A stretch of DNA of 64,000 bases from positions 23,108-87,107 of the forward strand of contig JAPYMA010002544.1 of assembly GCA_035041965.1 (NCBI GenBank). Direction: 5' to 3'. This document shows, piece after piece, positions 1-14,200 of the stretch. Every line of letters begins with the position of its first letter. The stretch's first letter is position 1. A program made the position numbers and the translations under genes. The DNA comes from Anisakis pegreffii. Lineage: Eukaryota; Nematoda; Chromadorea; Rhabditida; Anisakidae. The notes below the pieces were generated by a model. That model had not been told where the DNA came from. It saw only the letters and a list, made by a program, of their open reading frames with translations, and searched no databases.

Positions 1-3000
1 TTGGCTGGATTTGTTAAGCATATATTACTTGTTCGATTTCAACGCGTTTCCACTCCAACTAAATGTGCATGCACTGTTCTTTGTGCAAATAATGGTGCCC
101 TTATAGCAGAAGGAATTTTGCATTTGCTAAACTGTTGCATTCGTGCATTCACATTTGCACTGTTATTCCATTCCGCCTCATTTTCTCGCATCTGTTCACA
201 TTTTTTTGGTTGGTTTTCCACAAAACGAAAAAATTTGAATTGTACTCAATCCATTGTAATTTTCAACAATAATAACAACAAAAAAGCATTTCGCTGCTTT
301 CTCACTCAATATTTTGATTGGATTTCTTTTGGATGCGAATGAATCCTTCACCAGGTTTTGGCCACACTATTTCCTAGAAAAACATTTGTGAAAAATGGGA
401 GCTTCAAAAAGTTTTATTGATTAGCATAAAAATGTTGAGTTGTGCATCGATCAACTGCCTTGCTGACACGTTCACTCATTTATCCTTTGTTGATTCGAAT
501 CGCTTTGCGATTAAAGTGAATTCATTCGATGGAATTTGCATAAAGGTGCCTCTGTGCGTGTGTTAACTCAATCGATTTACATGCGATAAAGCGAAGAACA
601 TTTTGTATGCGTGTTTCCTTCTGTTGGAATCCGTTCGTTCGTTGTGCAATCGGTTCTTTGTTTTCGTTAGTTCACCATTCGATAACCACTATGCATAATG
701 CTATTGTAATGTGTCTGATGCTCCATTCACTGATTGAAATTCTCAAAATTCATTAACAGACATCAATTGACTGTAAATTTTTTCAAATCATTGCATTAAG
801 TCCAGTGAAGTAGTCAGGTTTTTTTCTCCAGGGAGACAGGTGCTCAAAATGGTCTGGTCTCAAAAATACGTGAATTTTAGGATTGATTTCTCTACATCTA
901 TTTTTTCTCCCTTCTCCTCACCCTCCTTGCGCCGACTCTTTTATCGCTAATCAATGACCATTGCAAACAAAACGCTATTCCATTGATAATCGCAGCATGT
1001 TATTCATGCGGATTCGTGCGCTCTCAATGTGGTTTTCCTTTGAGATCATAATCAATAGCATAAGTGATTCTTGAGAGTAATTGTTCGCTGTTGAAACACG
1101 CGAAACTATAATTTATGCTTTCTTAGACACTATAATAGTTTAAGTCTTAAAATGCCGTTTGCTCATCTTCGAATATCGTCTTTTATCGAAATCGCTGTCT
1201 TACATCTTCTCATATGTTAGTAATCTTCCATTTTTACTGGAAGCCGTCAGAAGCAACATTTCTGCCGGAAAGGGACCTCGTCCGAGATCAAAATGGCCGA
1301 AGGAGAGGGAGAATTTCAAGAAAAAATTCGAGGAGCAAAATTGTGGTAAGTGGCCCTGTTAGAGATCGACTGCATTGGGGATTCCCCACTGGAGAGGCCG
1401 AGAAGCAGTCCAATGTAGTTTTAAAGAAAATTTCCCCTCTCGATGGGCACTTTCGGAAGGAAAACAAAAATGTGGTTCAATGACAATCCATTTCCGACAA
1501 CGCTTCCAGTATAAATTGAGAATACGGAAACGCTCAGACAGGCCAGACTGAGATTCGCCGGATTGGGCCAAACACTTGGTTCGGGAATTCTCCATGCAAT
1601 TTTGCAAAACCTGCGAATGTAATCTCGTCTTTGATGCCCAGTTGTTAGCACCGTAATGTTCATCAACTTATCTTTAGCAATTTCCACCAATAATCGAGTA
1701 ACAAGGCCGAAAAACTCCGTTCTACGTTGACGGACCATCAACGATCTGACCCGTTAACAACGGAGGACGGGGGATTTAAAACTCTGGAATTTGAAACCCT
1801 TAGAAACCTATCTATCCTGTACGAAATTTCATTTCGTTGTCAGTGAATGTGAATTGCCTTTAACGAGTACCATTGTGCGTTATTCCGTCGATTGCATAGT
1901 TGCATTCTCTGAAGCAAGGTCCCATTAAAGTTGCTCGGAATGATAATTGTTAATGTTAATGCATCTAGTCACATCTGAACGAACAGCAGCAGTCTAGCAG
2001 TAATATGGGTGTGTTGTTCGCCCTTCATACGCCTAAGCGTGCATCCAAACAGAAGCACCGAGTCTGACATTGAGCGTAAGCGTTTCGCAATCCATGCCTG
2101 AAAATGCATTGCAGTCTGATGCGAGCGGATCAGGCTGAAATATCTGCATGTACTGCTGCCTGCGTCCGTAGCACTTTAATGGATCACCGATGAGAACGCC
2201 ATTTTCGTGTTAACAGCAAAATATTCAGAATCCCCACCACATTGAAGCGTTTTATGCAAAGCTTCACCGTCGTCAGGGAATCTCCGCCTGCAGCTCGCTA
2301 TTCTCGTCAGGGATCGAATTGGCCAGGAGTTAACCCCGACAAAATGAGGGATCCCCGCGGTGTAGGATTCGTCCCGAGGGGGGCCTCGACCAAAAAGTGG
2401 GGAAGCAAAATTGTCGGGAAATTGTCGCTTTCTGTCGATGTTACCAATATATTACTGATAGTATTCGTCTATAACTAATAATTACCAATATCACTAATGT
2501 AATTTTAATATATTGGTAATTATGAACGGAGGTCATTGTCATCGTATCGTTAGTTTTCGTGGTGATTCCAGCCCTAATATTAACAATAGTAAAACAATTA
2601 TGCTTAATGAAGCTGAGTGAGTGGTCGTACTTCACCGTGATAATGTGTTTGTATCTGATGAATGTGTTTATTAGATAGTGCATGGGCGGGTATTGTATTA
2701 CAGCAAAGAAATTCAATGTTCGAAAAAAACCCTGATAATTTGTACACGTGATTAATGTCATGCTGTGTTGTTGTTATCATAATCGTATGATTCCCAGTGT
2801 TCGTCTTGAAAAATTGTTTACTGATAGCGTTTCTACCGCTTATGATTTGATTATTCAAACATGACTATTTGATTTATGATTTGATTGATTGTTTAAAAAA
2901 GCATCTTTATGAAGTTATAATCGTCTATGGGGTAGCGTCATTGTTTCTTATGTTCTGAGCAAAGCTTATGGTTTTGAATGAATTCAAATTACGTTTCGTA

Positions 3001-3231
3001 ATTGCTTCCAATGAACGTTCGTTTTCGGTTTTGTATAATACTGCTGCGATGAAACTGTCGAATATGCGTTGATATGCAATTGTTCTCTCATATCGATGAT
3101 TGTTTCGTGATGCTTTTTTCGCCAATTTTCATTGAATTTCAGGTTGATGACTTAAAGCTGAAAACAGAGTTGATTATTTGTACGTAAATACAAGATTCAT
3201 TTCCAATAGAAGTTCTTGGGAAGATAAGAAA
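1..3231. other. Intergenic or 5' flanking sequence, no supported gene
   Basis: No protein family is recognisable on either strand. Two stretches are GC-richer than their surroundings, about 1240-1440 and 2240-2430. The first contains an ATG at 1293 in good context that runs 53 nt to a strong donor (gtaagt at 1346). This could be a non-coding or uORF-bearing 5' exon of the downstream lipase, but joining it to the candidate acceptor at 3142 gives an early stop. The rest looks like ordinary AT-rich intergenic DNA. Confidence 0.5.
2441..2519. repeat. Short inverted repeat (14-bp arms)
   Basis: Positions 2441-2454 and 2506-2519 are perfect reverse complements (ttaccaatatatta against taatatattggtaa), separated by 51 nt. 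It lies directly 3' of the GC-richer stretch at 2240-2430. It may be a foldback end or may be chance in AT-rich DNA. Confidence 0.6.
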
Positions 3232-3300
3232 ATGATTACCACCTTATTTTCAACGCTGTTTACATCAATTTCAACGATTGCTGTCTTTATCGTAAATCAT
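3232..3300 (+). CDS. Possible alternative first coding exon of the NTE-like gene
   Basis: An ATG at 3232 opens 23 codons of hydrophobic, membrane-segment-like sequence (MITTLFSTLFTSISTIAVFI) ending at a consensus donor (gtaagtac at 3301), phase 0. The exon at 5300 is also entered in phase 0, so the two can be joined in frame, which would add a second hydrophobic helix. A tttcag acceptor at 3137-3142 precedes it. This is inferred from phase and composition only; it could equally belong to an unrelated transcript. Confidence 0.35.
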
Positions 3301-3838
3301 GTAAGTACTCTTTACTCTTATCTCGTCGTCCATATCGATTGCTAAAGCTCTCACGAGTGCGATTATTTGCTCAGGAAATTTTCGCTATTCTCAACATCCT
3401 CTCAACGGAGCATTTCGATTGTTTCTCAGAAACACAAAAAACTGATTGTGGTGCAGTCGGTTTTTAAGCACTTTATCTATTTTAAACTTGCTGATGTTTG
3501 GGTCTTAAAAATTTTGAGATGCGATTTCTAGACATAATAAAGGACGTCATTGAGTAGAGTTTGCATCATAAATAATACACATGAAGCTGAATGTTCTTAA
3601 AAACTGTTCTTAAAGTGCAATGTTCTTAAAAATACTTCTTCAGTACCTTCATTTCTATTCATTCGTCAACATACTCTGAAACAATTTGAAATTTCACTTT
3701 CATTCAAATTCAATTTATCTCGTTGCGCTGTTAACACTTCATTCAGGCAGTTAATTAAACTGCTCAATTGTCTTCCTTAATTGAATATCTTTAAAGCTCA
3801 TATTCGCTCCGTTCTCCCAATTACATCTATCGCTCATC

Positions 3839-3845
<7 letters not shown>

Positions 3846-3931
<86 letters not shown>
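3846..3931. repeat. (TA)n microsatellite, about 43 units
   Basis: An uninterrupted TA dinucleotide tract of about 86 bp. The Tyr/Ile-repeat open frames across it on both strands are artefacts. Confidence 0.97.
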
Positions 3932-3936
<5 letters not shown>

Positions 3937-3994
3937 GATGATAAGATGTTGAAAATTGATATATTTACATATCAGCTTGGAACATCTTATCATC
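3937..3994. repeat. Perfect 14-bp inverted repeat beside the TA tract
   Basis: gatgataagatgtt at 3937-3950 is the exact reverse complement of 3981-3994, with a 30-nt spacer. It begins six bases after the TA microsatellite, so the pair may form one unstable or cruciform-prone locus. Confidence 0.7.
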
Positions 3995-5299
3995 CAACAA
4001 TAATCTTTCGTTGGCAATTTCGATGGATGGCGAAATTTCCATCCGAAAAAATATCCTTCAGCAAAAAGCATCTTCCAAAATGAATTTCTGTTGAATGCTC
4101 GCGTGAGGTCTTCTTTTTATTGCATTATGCATATGTGCTCGGTTATTCTAACAACAAGCTTTTATCGTAAAGCCATTATTTTTGCAAAAATGAACACTAA
4201 AACAAAATGATTTATTTTTGCTTTTCTCTGATCGTGAGTAGAACCAAAATTTTTGGCTTTGCTATGAAATTTTCAAAAGAATTTCATCGAAAGAAATGAT
4301 CGGAAATCTTTTCGTTCTCTTTCTCAATTTCAATATAATGTTTCCTCTGACATGATTTATCCTTTAAAAAAATATGACTGATGATGGTTTGTTTGCGCTG
4401 TTGATGGATGATCGAGAATTCCAGCTGAAAAAGTGGCATGTTGCAATAAAATTCCGAAAAAGCAATTGTTTTTGTCTTATTCATTAATAGATTTCTCTAA
4501 AAATCTCTCTCAATTTTATATACATAAATTTCCATCATGTATGTTCTTATATAAATATATTTATGAATTTCGCAATTCGAATTGGTTTTCCCATCAATTT
4601 TTTTTCATTTCCTTCCACCAAAGGAATGAATATTATAGATATCGTTCTCAAGCGGATGTATTCCTAGTTCCGAGAATCATCTTGAGCGATTTTTGCTTCA
4701 GCGAGCGATTTTCAATTACTTTATTGCGTTTGAGTGCATTCCTCCATCTTGCGTGACGTGGAATCTAATTTCGCTTCGTTCCAATTTCTTCCTTCATAAT
4801 TTCGTTTCCCTTTGTTCATTTCCTCTGAATGGAGGAAATGTGGAAAGGAAGACGCCTTCATTCAGTTCCAAAAAATACTCATCAACGTTTGTTGTCCAGG
4901 TGATTTCTCATGCAGTAGGAATTTAATGATCGTATTTGAATCTATTCTTTGATTGAGCAATTTGTCTACAAATGTAAATATTATACAAGCAATAAATGAT
5001 TCTCTGTTTGAGATTATTCATCGATTTGTTTGAACAACAGTTCTTTCACATATAACAGTTGCAATGTGGAAGATACGATTGAGATTTTGTTTACTTTATG
5101 CGGTTTCCGTTAAATGCAAATACGTAATTCGAAGAGCATTAAGCAAAACTGATTCTTCGCTTCTGGATTTTTACATCTGGAGAATATACACCATATTCAC
5201 ATTTGCGTTCAAACTTACTCTCGTAAACTTCTCATTGCGGCATTTCTGTGAGAATTTCCAAATGAAATGTGAAGAATTTCATGCAATTGCTTTATTCAG

Positions 5300-8200
5300 A
5301 TGTTCATTATATGCGTGACAACATTGATCGCAGTCATTTGCTATTTGGCTCTCACATATCTCTGTGGTTTTAACCAACTCGAACTGGAACGCTTTCAACG
5401 AAGTAATTTTCTGAAATTCTTTTTCTTTGCATTCCAATCTTGAATTTGATACCTCGAAAATGTTAAGATTGATAACGAATAATATAAATGCGGACATGCA
5501 GTGGTTTGTTCTAATGTCAAGAGGGTTGAGGGTGAGAGTGGATAAACAGCTCTAGCTCATAAATAACTCTGGTTTTTGAATCGCCGAGGGATATCGCCAA
5601 CCTCTAATCCTTCAGATCAACATTTCATGTTACCATACCATCTCTCTCCCAACGTCTGAGTCTGTCACTGAGTGTTTGTTGTTATGAGGGAGGGCATTTA
5701 TCAAGCGCTCAATTCACATCAGTGAGCATTGGTTAGGGATTCTAAATTGTTGAGAAGGGAGACCATTTATGTCTTGATTTCTACATTACGTTCGGATTCG
5801 CAGAACGTAGGGTATCGGTCATTCGCGAAGTTGCGGAAGACGCAACAGATGCAGATCATCCCAGTTCACGGGTATCAGTTGGTGTGTGTCATGTTAAACG
5901 AGCCGAAAAGAAGAGTAACGGTGAGTGGACACTGGATCCGACAAGGATTTACCGCAAGTTTTTGGTCAGTTTCAGTTTGATTCGATATCGTTCAGTGCTG
6001 CGTTCATTAAGTTATGCGTTTTAAAAGGATTTCATTGCGATATGTGCAGTTGATCAATTGTTTCCTTATAGAATACGTTTAAGATTTGGAATTTCCTGTT
6101 ACTCTCCATTTCTCTACATTAGAAATTGTCATCTCGGATATAGGATATGGGAGGTATGACTTGATAATTTGCTGCTTCTTTAAGAAACCAGGACGACATT
6201 CGCCTCCGAATGAATCTTCTTCAGAATTATATCCAGGTCAACGACCGCCTCTAAGACGTCGACACTCAGCCACTGGACCGCTGCAGTTCGCTCGTGCTGC
6301 CAAGGAGTGAGTGAGCTGATTTTTAATGAGCGCAGAACCTTCAAAGCATATGTAATTAGCATCATTTATCGACAGATCCAGTTAGATGGATCAGTAATCT
6401 GGTCTTATAGATTAGTTACAAAGTTCTAAATGATATTCTCGAGACTTGCACTTGAGTACATTCCAAGCATTCGTGTTATTTTCGCTGCATTATTGAACTG
6501 TCATCTTCCTGATTTGCTGCCAAAACGGATATAATTTGATGTCATGAGGGGTTGTTTGCAGTTTCATTGTTCGCGGTCGTAACGCTCGTTTCAAGCGGCA
6601 GTTCTCGGACATCAGTCGAAGCAGTCTGCCGAGACCTCCAACTGAATTCTTCGAGCCGTCTGATACACCCGAGGTGCCTGATCATCTCAAACCAGAGATC
6701 TTTTATATTCTTCAATGCCTCAAGTAAGAATATCTGTTCCGTTTCATCCATCTCTAGTGTCTATTCAATGCAATCCATACACACACAACCGCGCTTTGTA
6801 TATGCCTTTGTGTGCAGCTGATAACTTTGTCATTGAAACCGTGTTGCAGGATGTTGGAATTGCCAACCGATTGGACACTAGACCCTCGGGATATAAATGC
6901 AGAGAAATATTTAGCGGGTGATTATATCATAAGACCCGGTGATGTGGACGATAGCATTGTTGCGGTACTTGATGGCTCAGTTGTAGTGTACATCAATGTG
7001 AGTTGCTCAATGGTCATTTTGATAATTTGATTGTGTTGCTGTCTGACTTTTGATGAAACAATCAACAAAATCGCTTGTGAAATTTTATCACTGAAAAGAT
7101 TATTTTTGATTACCGTTACACCCGACTTTAATTTTAAAAAATCACAAACAGAACTTAAGTGCATGTGTGTATATTATTTGTTATTGCCAAAATGAGCCAA
7201 TTTCTTTACTTATCTTCAGTTTTCTGTTCTTATTAATCAGAAATCACTAGCTGCTTCTATTTTTATTTCATTCATTCATTCAGCACGGCGATGGAAAAGA
7301 TCTGAAAGAGTATAAAGTGCGTCTTATTGAAAAAGGCGATTGTTTTTTCAGTCTTCTTTCAATGCTCGAAATTTTATTGGTCAGTGAATCGCTTTTGTTG
7401 TTGTTGATGTAATTCGCAATTGTATACGCTTTTTTTTATTGCTCCATCATATTTTATCGTTTGCAATTTAATCAGCAAAATTGCCCGATTCAATGAAACT
7501 CGATAAGAATTGTTCAGATGAGAGTACATTTTTCAGGATCATGAAAATAAGTTTCGGAATGTATGTGTACGCGCCGGAACAGATTGTCGTCTAGCAAGGT
7601 GAATTTTGCTTCGAATTGTTATTCTATTTGAACTGAAAGGTATTGTTGTTAGTTTTTGCGATGGCTTCGTGTGATCTATAAGGGAAATCGCATGCTTCCG
7701 ATTTCGTTGCATTCAATCTCAAAAAGTTGAACGAATGCTAAACCTCCCTCGATTTCTGCCAACTGGATTTTTGTTTTTGAGATATTTGAATTGAAGATTA
7801 TTTTGTTAATTAAGTAAAAACGGCTATTTAGGGTTTTTTTAGTAATGAATTTTGTTCAAAGCCAGCAACAAACCAACGAGATTTTCAGCAGCGCGTGTTA
7901 TTATCTCGTCTGTCATTCATTCACCCATTCATCCATCCATCATGCCTATCACTAATTCTAGGTATAAAATTCGCAATTTTCGTGACTCATATAAGAAAAA
8001 TGCAAAAATTTGGACACGACCAATTCAGATTGCTATCACACGATTGCTACACGTCACACTCACAACGCTTCATCAATATTTTGGTTTAAGTGATGAGCTT
8101 TTCAAAAAGGTTATTTCATTTCGATGTTATCTTTAAAGAACATTGATCACATCCTCGTTTAATGCCAATAATTCTCTAATATTACATGTAGTGGAGTAGA

Positions 8201-11200
8201 GCGTTAAAAGCGGTAATGCATCAGTAGTGCTTCTAGCTTGTGACGGTAACGTTGATCATTAATGGGACTGTTGTTGTGTTATTGGTATTACTTTCTGTTT
8301 TTATTGCTCTTATCATTAGTAGTAATATTTTCTGTTATCGATGGTGTCATCCTGATTTCAGCGTGTCGATGATAAGCGCAGTGGTGAGGAGCGGGCACGG
8401 CAGCCATCCGGTAATGTAGGTTCGATCCGCCGCAAACAAAGACCTCGCCAAAGACAGAGCAGCTGTGAAGGTTGAAGATAGCAATAAGCAAATTGATTTT
8501 TTCACTTAGAAGTGATCCATTTTGAATGTAGTGATTGTTGAAATGAAACATTTGCAATTGTGAAATGTGTTCAGAATGGAACGATCAACATCAAATCGCA
8601 CGTAAATGGATGACCGAAGTACTGAAAGTGGAAGGGGATAAAGAGGCGATGAAGATTATAAATGAACGAACAACGATAATGAGTATTCCTGAGAATCATA
8701 TTGTTTCTGAGCAAAACACCGATGAAGAACGTCTAATTTTGGTCATAAGTGGTACACTTGTTTTGTCGCAGGTAGGTGGTACTTCAATATTTCAGTATAC
8801 ATTATATAGGTCGTAAATAATATCAAGTATGGTTGTAACTTAAGGAAACAGTATTCGAAGATGAAGAAGCAAGTGACGATGAATGGCATTCAATGATATA
8901 TCCTCGTGAGTTGGTCGGTGGTTTGCAGCTCTTAACAAGTGAACCATCGTTTCATACGATTCGATCGCATACACCGGCTACGATCGCAGTGCTGACAAAA
9001 GATGATTTCGCTGAGTCAGTTCCTCATCGAAATTACCCATTTCAAGTGATTACCCAAAGTACCCAAAATTTTCAAACGATCATTCGTGGAATTTCTTTCG
9101 TTTTGGTCAATGAAGGCGTTATTGCAGAGCAATTTATGGAAACTGGCATACGTTTTTAGCTGAATGAATGACTGGAAGATACTTGAATTAAGTGAAATTG
9201 ATTTGATGGTTGCGTTTCAGACTTCTTGAAGTGCATCCTGAGGTGATCCTGCCAGTAGCCGAATCAGTGGTTCGTCGTCTGAGTCCATTCTTAAGAAGTG
9301 TTGATTTTGCTATTGATTGGGTGCTTCTTGACTCGGGTCAAGCTGTCTATAGGTGCGTTTTCCTTTACGTTTACTCACGACCAGCAACCGTGTCGATGGT
9401 GCTAGTTGGTGTTTGGCTGGAAATTTTATTGGTTTGTTCATTCTGTTCGTGTGAGTGAAAGAAGTTTCCTACATCAAGCTTTATCCTATCTTTCGAACTT
9501 CTGATTTCCTCCAGAATCTGCAACGCTCGAAGCTCTATCGTAAGCTTCTCGCATTTCTTAATTCCTAACAGATGAATCTATTTTTCGATATCTGTTAACG
9601 CTAGCAACCTTCTCATTGCTTATGTTCGTGCGATTTCATTCGATTACTTTGAAAGGATTTAATGATTGCAACATTATGGAAGATGTTTTTCAGGAGCGGT
9701 GATGCATCGGACTCGTTGTTTGTGGTTTTGAGTGGTCGTTTGAGATCAGTGGAAAAGAAGATGGTAGTTGAAGAGTTTGGTAGAGGTGATATGATCGGTA
9801 TGGTTGAGGTTAATTTTATACTATCTGATATTTTTCGTCTCAAATGTTAGTATGTCAGATCAGTATGTATTGGATTGTTTCCTTACTGCAAATTTTAGGT
9901 TATTTGCTGCATTCATGAATGAAAATCTTTTGTGTGAATAGAAATTTCGGCAGATTGGATATTGAACTGAAATGTTTGTCAACTAACAGGTATTGCAACG
10001 TGTACCTCGTGCAACCACTGTGCTTGCGATTCGATTCTCACAGTTGGCACGTATCCCTGAAGGACTTCTCAATTACATCAAAATGAAGTTCCCGCAGGTT
10101 GTTTCTGACTTCGTTTATTCATTTCAGCAATCCCTCAATGAACATGAATTTCGATATAACCTCAACAAAATACATAAAACACCACCTAATTGTCGTTTAT
10201 AATTCTGTTCAAAGGTTGGAGTTCGTTTGGTTCAGACCAGTATGTGTTCGATTTTTGAAGCATGATGAGTCTCAAAATCTCTTCAATTTTGAAACATGAT
10301 GATTTTCATTTCATTTGTTTTAATGAATGAAAATTTAAAGGTTGGATTTCGTTTGGTTCACTTGTTGGGTCACTACTACAGTTCAACGCATCGTCGTTCG
10401 TTGGCTGTCAACAACGCCTTCACTGACCATCTGTCAGGTCCAATCGGAGATCCTCGCAGTCATATAAAGGTGAATTCATATCAACCCAGTCCAGTTTCAA
10501 GACTACGATTCGTACCTTTCAGAATGCTTGCAAATCATTCATACGTACGCATCAATAAACTTATGCTAAAAATCAACTGAGGACTTTCGCTTTCACTCCG
10601 ACGAGATAGCTGTTGAGTTCTCATCTAAATTTCAGAATCTACACACAGTGGCCGTGATTGCGGCGTCTGTAGACGTGCCTGTAGTGCCGTTTACGTGCGA
10701 ACTCTACAATGCACTCAACGTCAACATTCGTGTTCTGCGTTTAAGCAGTAAAAAGGTGGCCGAACATCTCGACCCAAGCGTTCTTGAAAAGTAAGTGCAC
10801 GATGCCGGTTTCATTGCATTCAGTTCACTTTCTTATCTTATTCCGGAAACACAGAGCACAACAAACGGTGTAATAAAATTGATCATCTTAACTGTAACGT
10901 GTCGAATTTCAACGAAATCAGCGATAGTTTCAATGAGGTAAGAAAATGCTTCGGAAGATCCATGAAATTATAATTAACAAGAGAGGATCACTGTTCGAAA
11001 AAATTCTTCTCTAATCCCGAAAATCAGCCAAGAATCAGTCGAGTCCGAAAGCTGGCAAATGTGACTGATTCGAAAAGAGAATCTTGTTTGGAGTCATCTG
11101 AGTGGAAGAATGAATGGCTGACGTTTTTTCGTTGCTTTCATCCGACATTTAGATGCTGGTGTGGAAGTGTTTGCAAATATAATTCGTTTGATTAAGCAGT

Positions 11201-14200
11201 TATTTCATCTAGTTAATTAATAACCTATTGCATCTAGTTAATTAATAACCTATTGCATCTAGTTAATCGGCCAGCGTTCGGCACTTATGCAGTAGCATTT
11301 TGAATTGCGTGAAATGAATTCGATTTGAGTTTTGCTGTTGAATTGTCGTTGTTGTTGTTATAGGTTGCAATCTATGGAACCATCTAATGGGTAATTGTTT
11401 TTGCATTGTTGCTATTATTATTGTTGTTTAACAGCGTTGTATAGCTATCCTTATTTGAGATCTCAATAGAGTTGTGTTTCATTTATTCATTCAGCTTCTC
11501 CCAGGCTTTCGCTAACCATATAATTTTTCTTCCACTTCTTGAAAATCGCGTTGTCGTCTTTAGTGCTTATTGCTGTTAGTGAGATTCTCATTTCATATGA
11601 TTGATTGATTCGTTGTTTTGTGATTGACGGCATGAAGCATGCACGATATCGAATCTGATGCATCGAATTCATCAATAGATAGATATTCCTTTATTATCTC
11701 TATTCATTTATGTTGTTTGCCTTTGTATGGTATCGAGTAGGATAGAGTTTGGAGGCATAATATTGTGATTTATGCGTATGGAATGTGTTTTGAAAATGAT
11801 TTGTAAATAAAAGATTCTTCTCATATCTACCACCTATCTGTATGCTTTGTGTCTTATAAATTCTTGATTTTATCAAAATAAATGAAATGAGAATCATCAT
11901 TTTTCAAAATTGAGGAGATTTTGATGTATATTTTGTTGCATTTCAGACAAGCTGATTTCCGTTTGATGCATTGGTTGAACGTACAAGAGGATACGTTCCC
12001 GCTGGTGATCTATGAATGTGATAGTATGGCTACGAATTGGACACGGAGATGCTTGAGACAGGCTGATGCAATCCTGTTGGTTGCGAATGGACATCAGAAG
12101 CCGATCAAACAATCTTTCGTCAGTTTCTTTCCTTAGCTGAATCAGTCCATTCAACTTTCAAATACTTGACCGTGGATATGTCATGAATTTTTTGTTTAGC
12201 GTTTTCAGATCAAATGAAATCAGGAAAAAGGAAATATTTTTGAAGTCTTTTGTTATTCGATGACTTTTGTTGTTTGTCAAATGAAATTCAACCGATTCTT
12301 CATGTATGAAATATGTTCAGAATTTGTGCATCTATTCAAAACAGCGCAATGAAGTTGATGAAGCGGATTGACTGATCAGAAAATTTCTATAATTTAGTGC
12401 AGGACTGTAGGATTTGATGCTAATTTTGGAATGTTCAGATGGAAGAGTTTTTGAGTATCAATCCGGATTGGGTTCGTACAAATAAAGAGCTGATTCTGTT
12501 GTGGGACGAAGAAACGATTGCGCCACAAGGAACCATCGAGTGGTTGAAAGGCAGTTGGTTCTCAGGACATCATCATATCAGATGTCCAAAACGAATGAAA
12601 CAATGGAATCCGTCCACGGTTGGTATCGTTGTTGACTATATTGGCCAATTGTAATAACTATGAACTCCGAATGAGGTGTTCCATTGATTGCTATCAGTAT
12701 CGATGATCGATCGATTGCGCATTCAGGTGACTGAGAGTGAAGTGATCTCGTATTATGAGGAGAATGTTTTCTGGGATAAAGTCGACAATAATTCTGATTT
12801 TGCACGTCTCGCGCGTATCCTGACCGGGAATGCTGTTGGTGTAGTGTTGGGCGGTGGGGGAGCAAGGTGATTATTTGTTTTTGATCGTTTCTCTCTTCCT
12901 GATGCCAGCATTCTCTCGAAGAGAAGATTGAGTGTTCGCTTCGTTATAGTTTGGAAAACTGACTGAGTTTGATGACTTATTTGGTGATTTCCGATCGAAT
13001 TCAAGTTTCTGCCAAACTTTCGATTTCTCTTCACCCTTCGGAGTTGGGGATTGCAAAAATTAATTTCGTCGGGTCCGCAGCGAATGGGATTTCTGTTTGG
13101 TTACCAGCATTTTGATACTTATGTGTGTATTTGTTCGTGAAGAGGTGCATCACACGTTGGTGTTCTACGAGCGATTCGGGAACATGGTATTCCGATCGAT
13201 TTCATCGGGGGAACTTCGATGGGAGCTCTTATCGGAGGGTTGTACGCTGAATCTGATGTGGATGTTGAACAACGTGCCAAAGAGTGGTTCATGGTGAATT
13301 ATATTTAGTTTTCGAATAGCATTTTCGCTTGTTTATTTGATTGGCAACGTGTTGACGTGAAAGATTGAAATTCAACTTTTCGAATTGATTTAATTCTTTT
13401 ACCAATTCGATTGAAGTGAGAGAACAATTCAAAAAGCAGTTTTATCAGTGTTCAGTCGTATGTATAACCAATTTTTATTGCTCTTCACTTAAGTTGATGA
13501 CCTCATTGTGGCCAAAAATATGGGATTTAACCTATGCATATTCGGCGATGTTCACGGGTGCGGGTTTCAACAAAACGATTCAAGCGGCCTTCTCAGATAT
13601 CACCATTGAAGATCTGTGGTTGTCCTATTTCTGTGTCACCACCGATATAAGGTACGTACCGTCCCATCGCTCATTCACTACATCTTATTGCTTTATTTTT
13701 CATTCCATTTGACTCTACTAGTTTCAGGATATTCGGCAACTTTGGCAACGTTCAGTTAACATTATTTAAGTGATTAATTGATGAGGTTGTCCTGGTCATG
13801 CCGCTTCTATTTACGTACTTCTAATAGATGTCTGTCTTTCTTAAATTCGTTTAATATCATCCACCTAAACAAAATAACAACCAGTCCATTCAAACGAATG
13901 CATCTGTATAACAGATAACAATAATGATAACTTATGTACGTACCTATGTCTGTTGATTCGTACGACTAATTCGAATAATAGAATTTTGAAGTGAATATTC
14001 GAACTAATTTTGTTGATGTTAAGCAAATATGATATATTTGTTAGCTGAACAAAGTGAACTATTTGTTTGTCATGCGATTTTTGTTCTCCAGTTGTTGCTG
14101 GTTTTCCTTTCATTTCTGTTGTGGTGTTATCGTGGAAAGGATGTAGTCGTACATGAAGCTGGAAGGCAAGAGTTGAAGCGATCATCATTCGAACTGAGGA

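Noticed and set aside
1..342. 113-codon open frame at the left edge
   Set aside because: AT-rich composition, no family signature, no splice context, and overlapped by another frame on the opposite strand.
3751..4083. Open frames of about 100 codons on both strands across the TA tract
   Set aside because: Created entirely by the (TA)n repeat, read as Tyr-Ile runs.
8410..8440. ggttcgatcc resembling a tRNA B box
   Set aside because: Lies inside a confirmed NTE exon and lacks an A box or acceptor stem at the right spacing.
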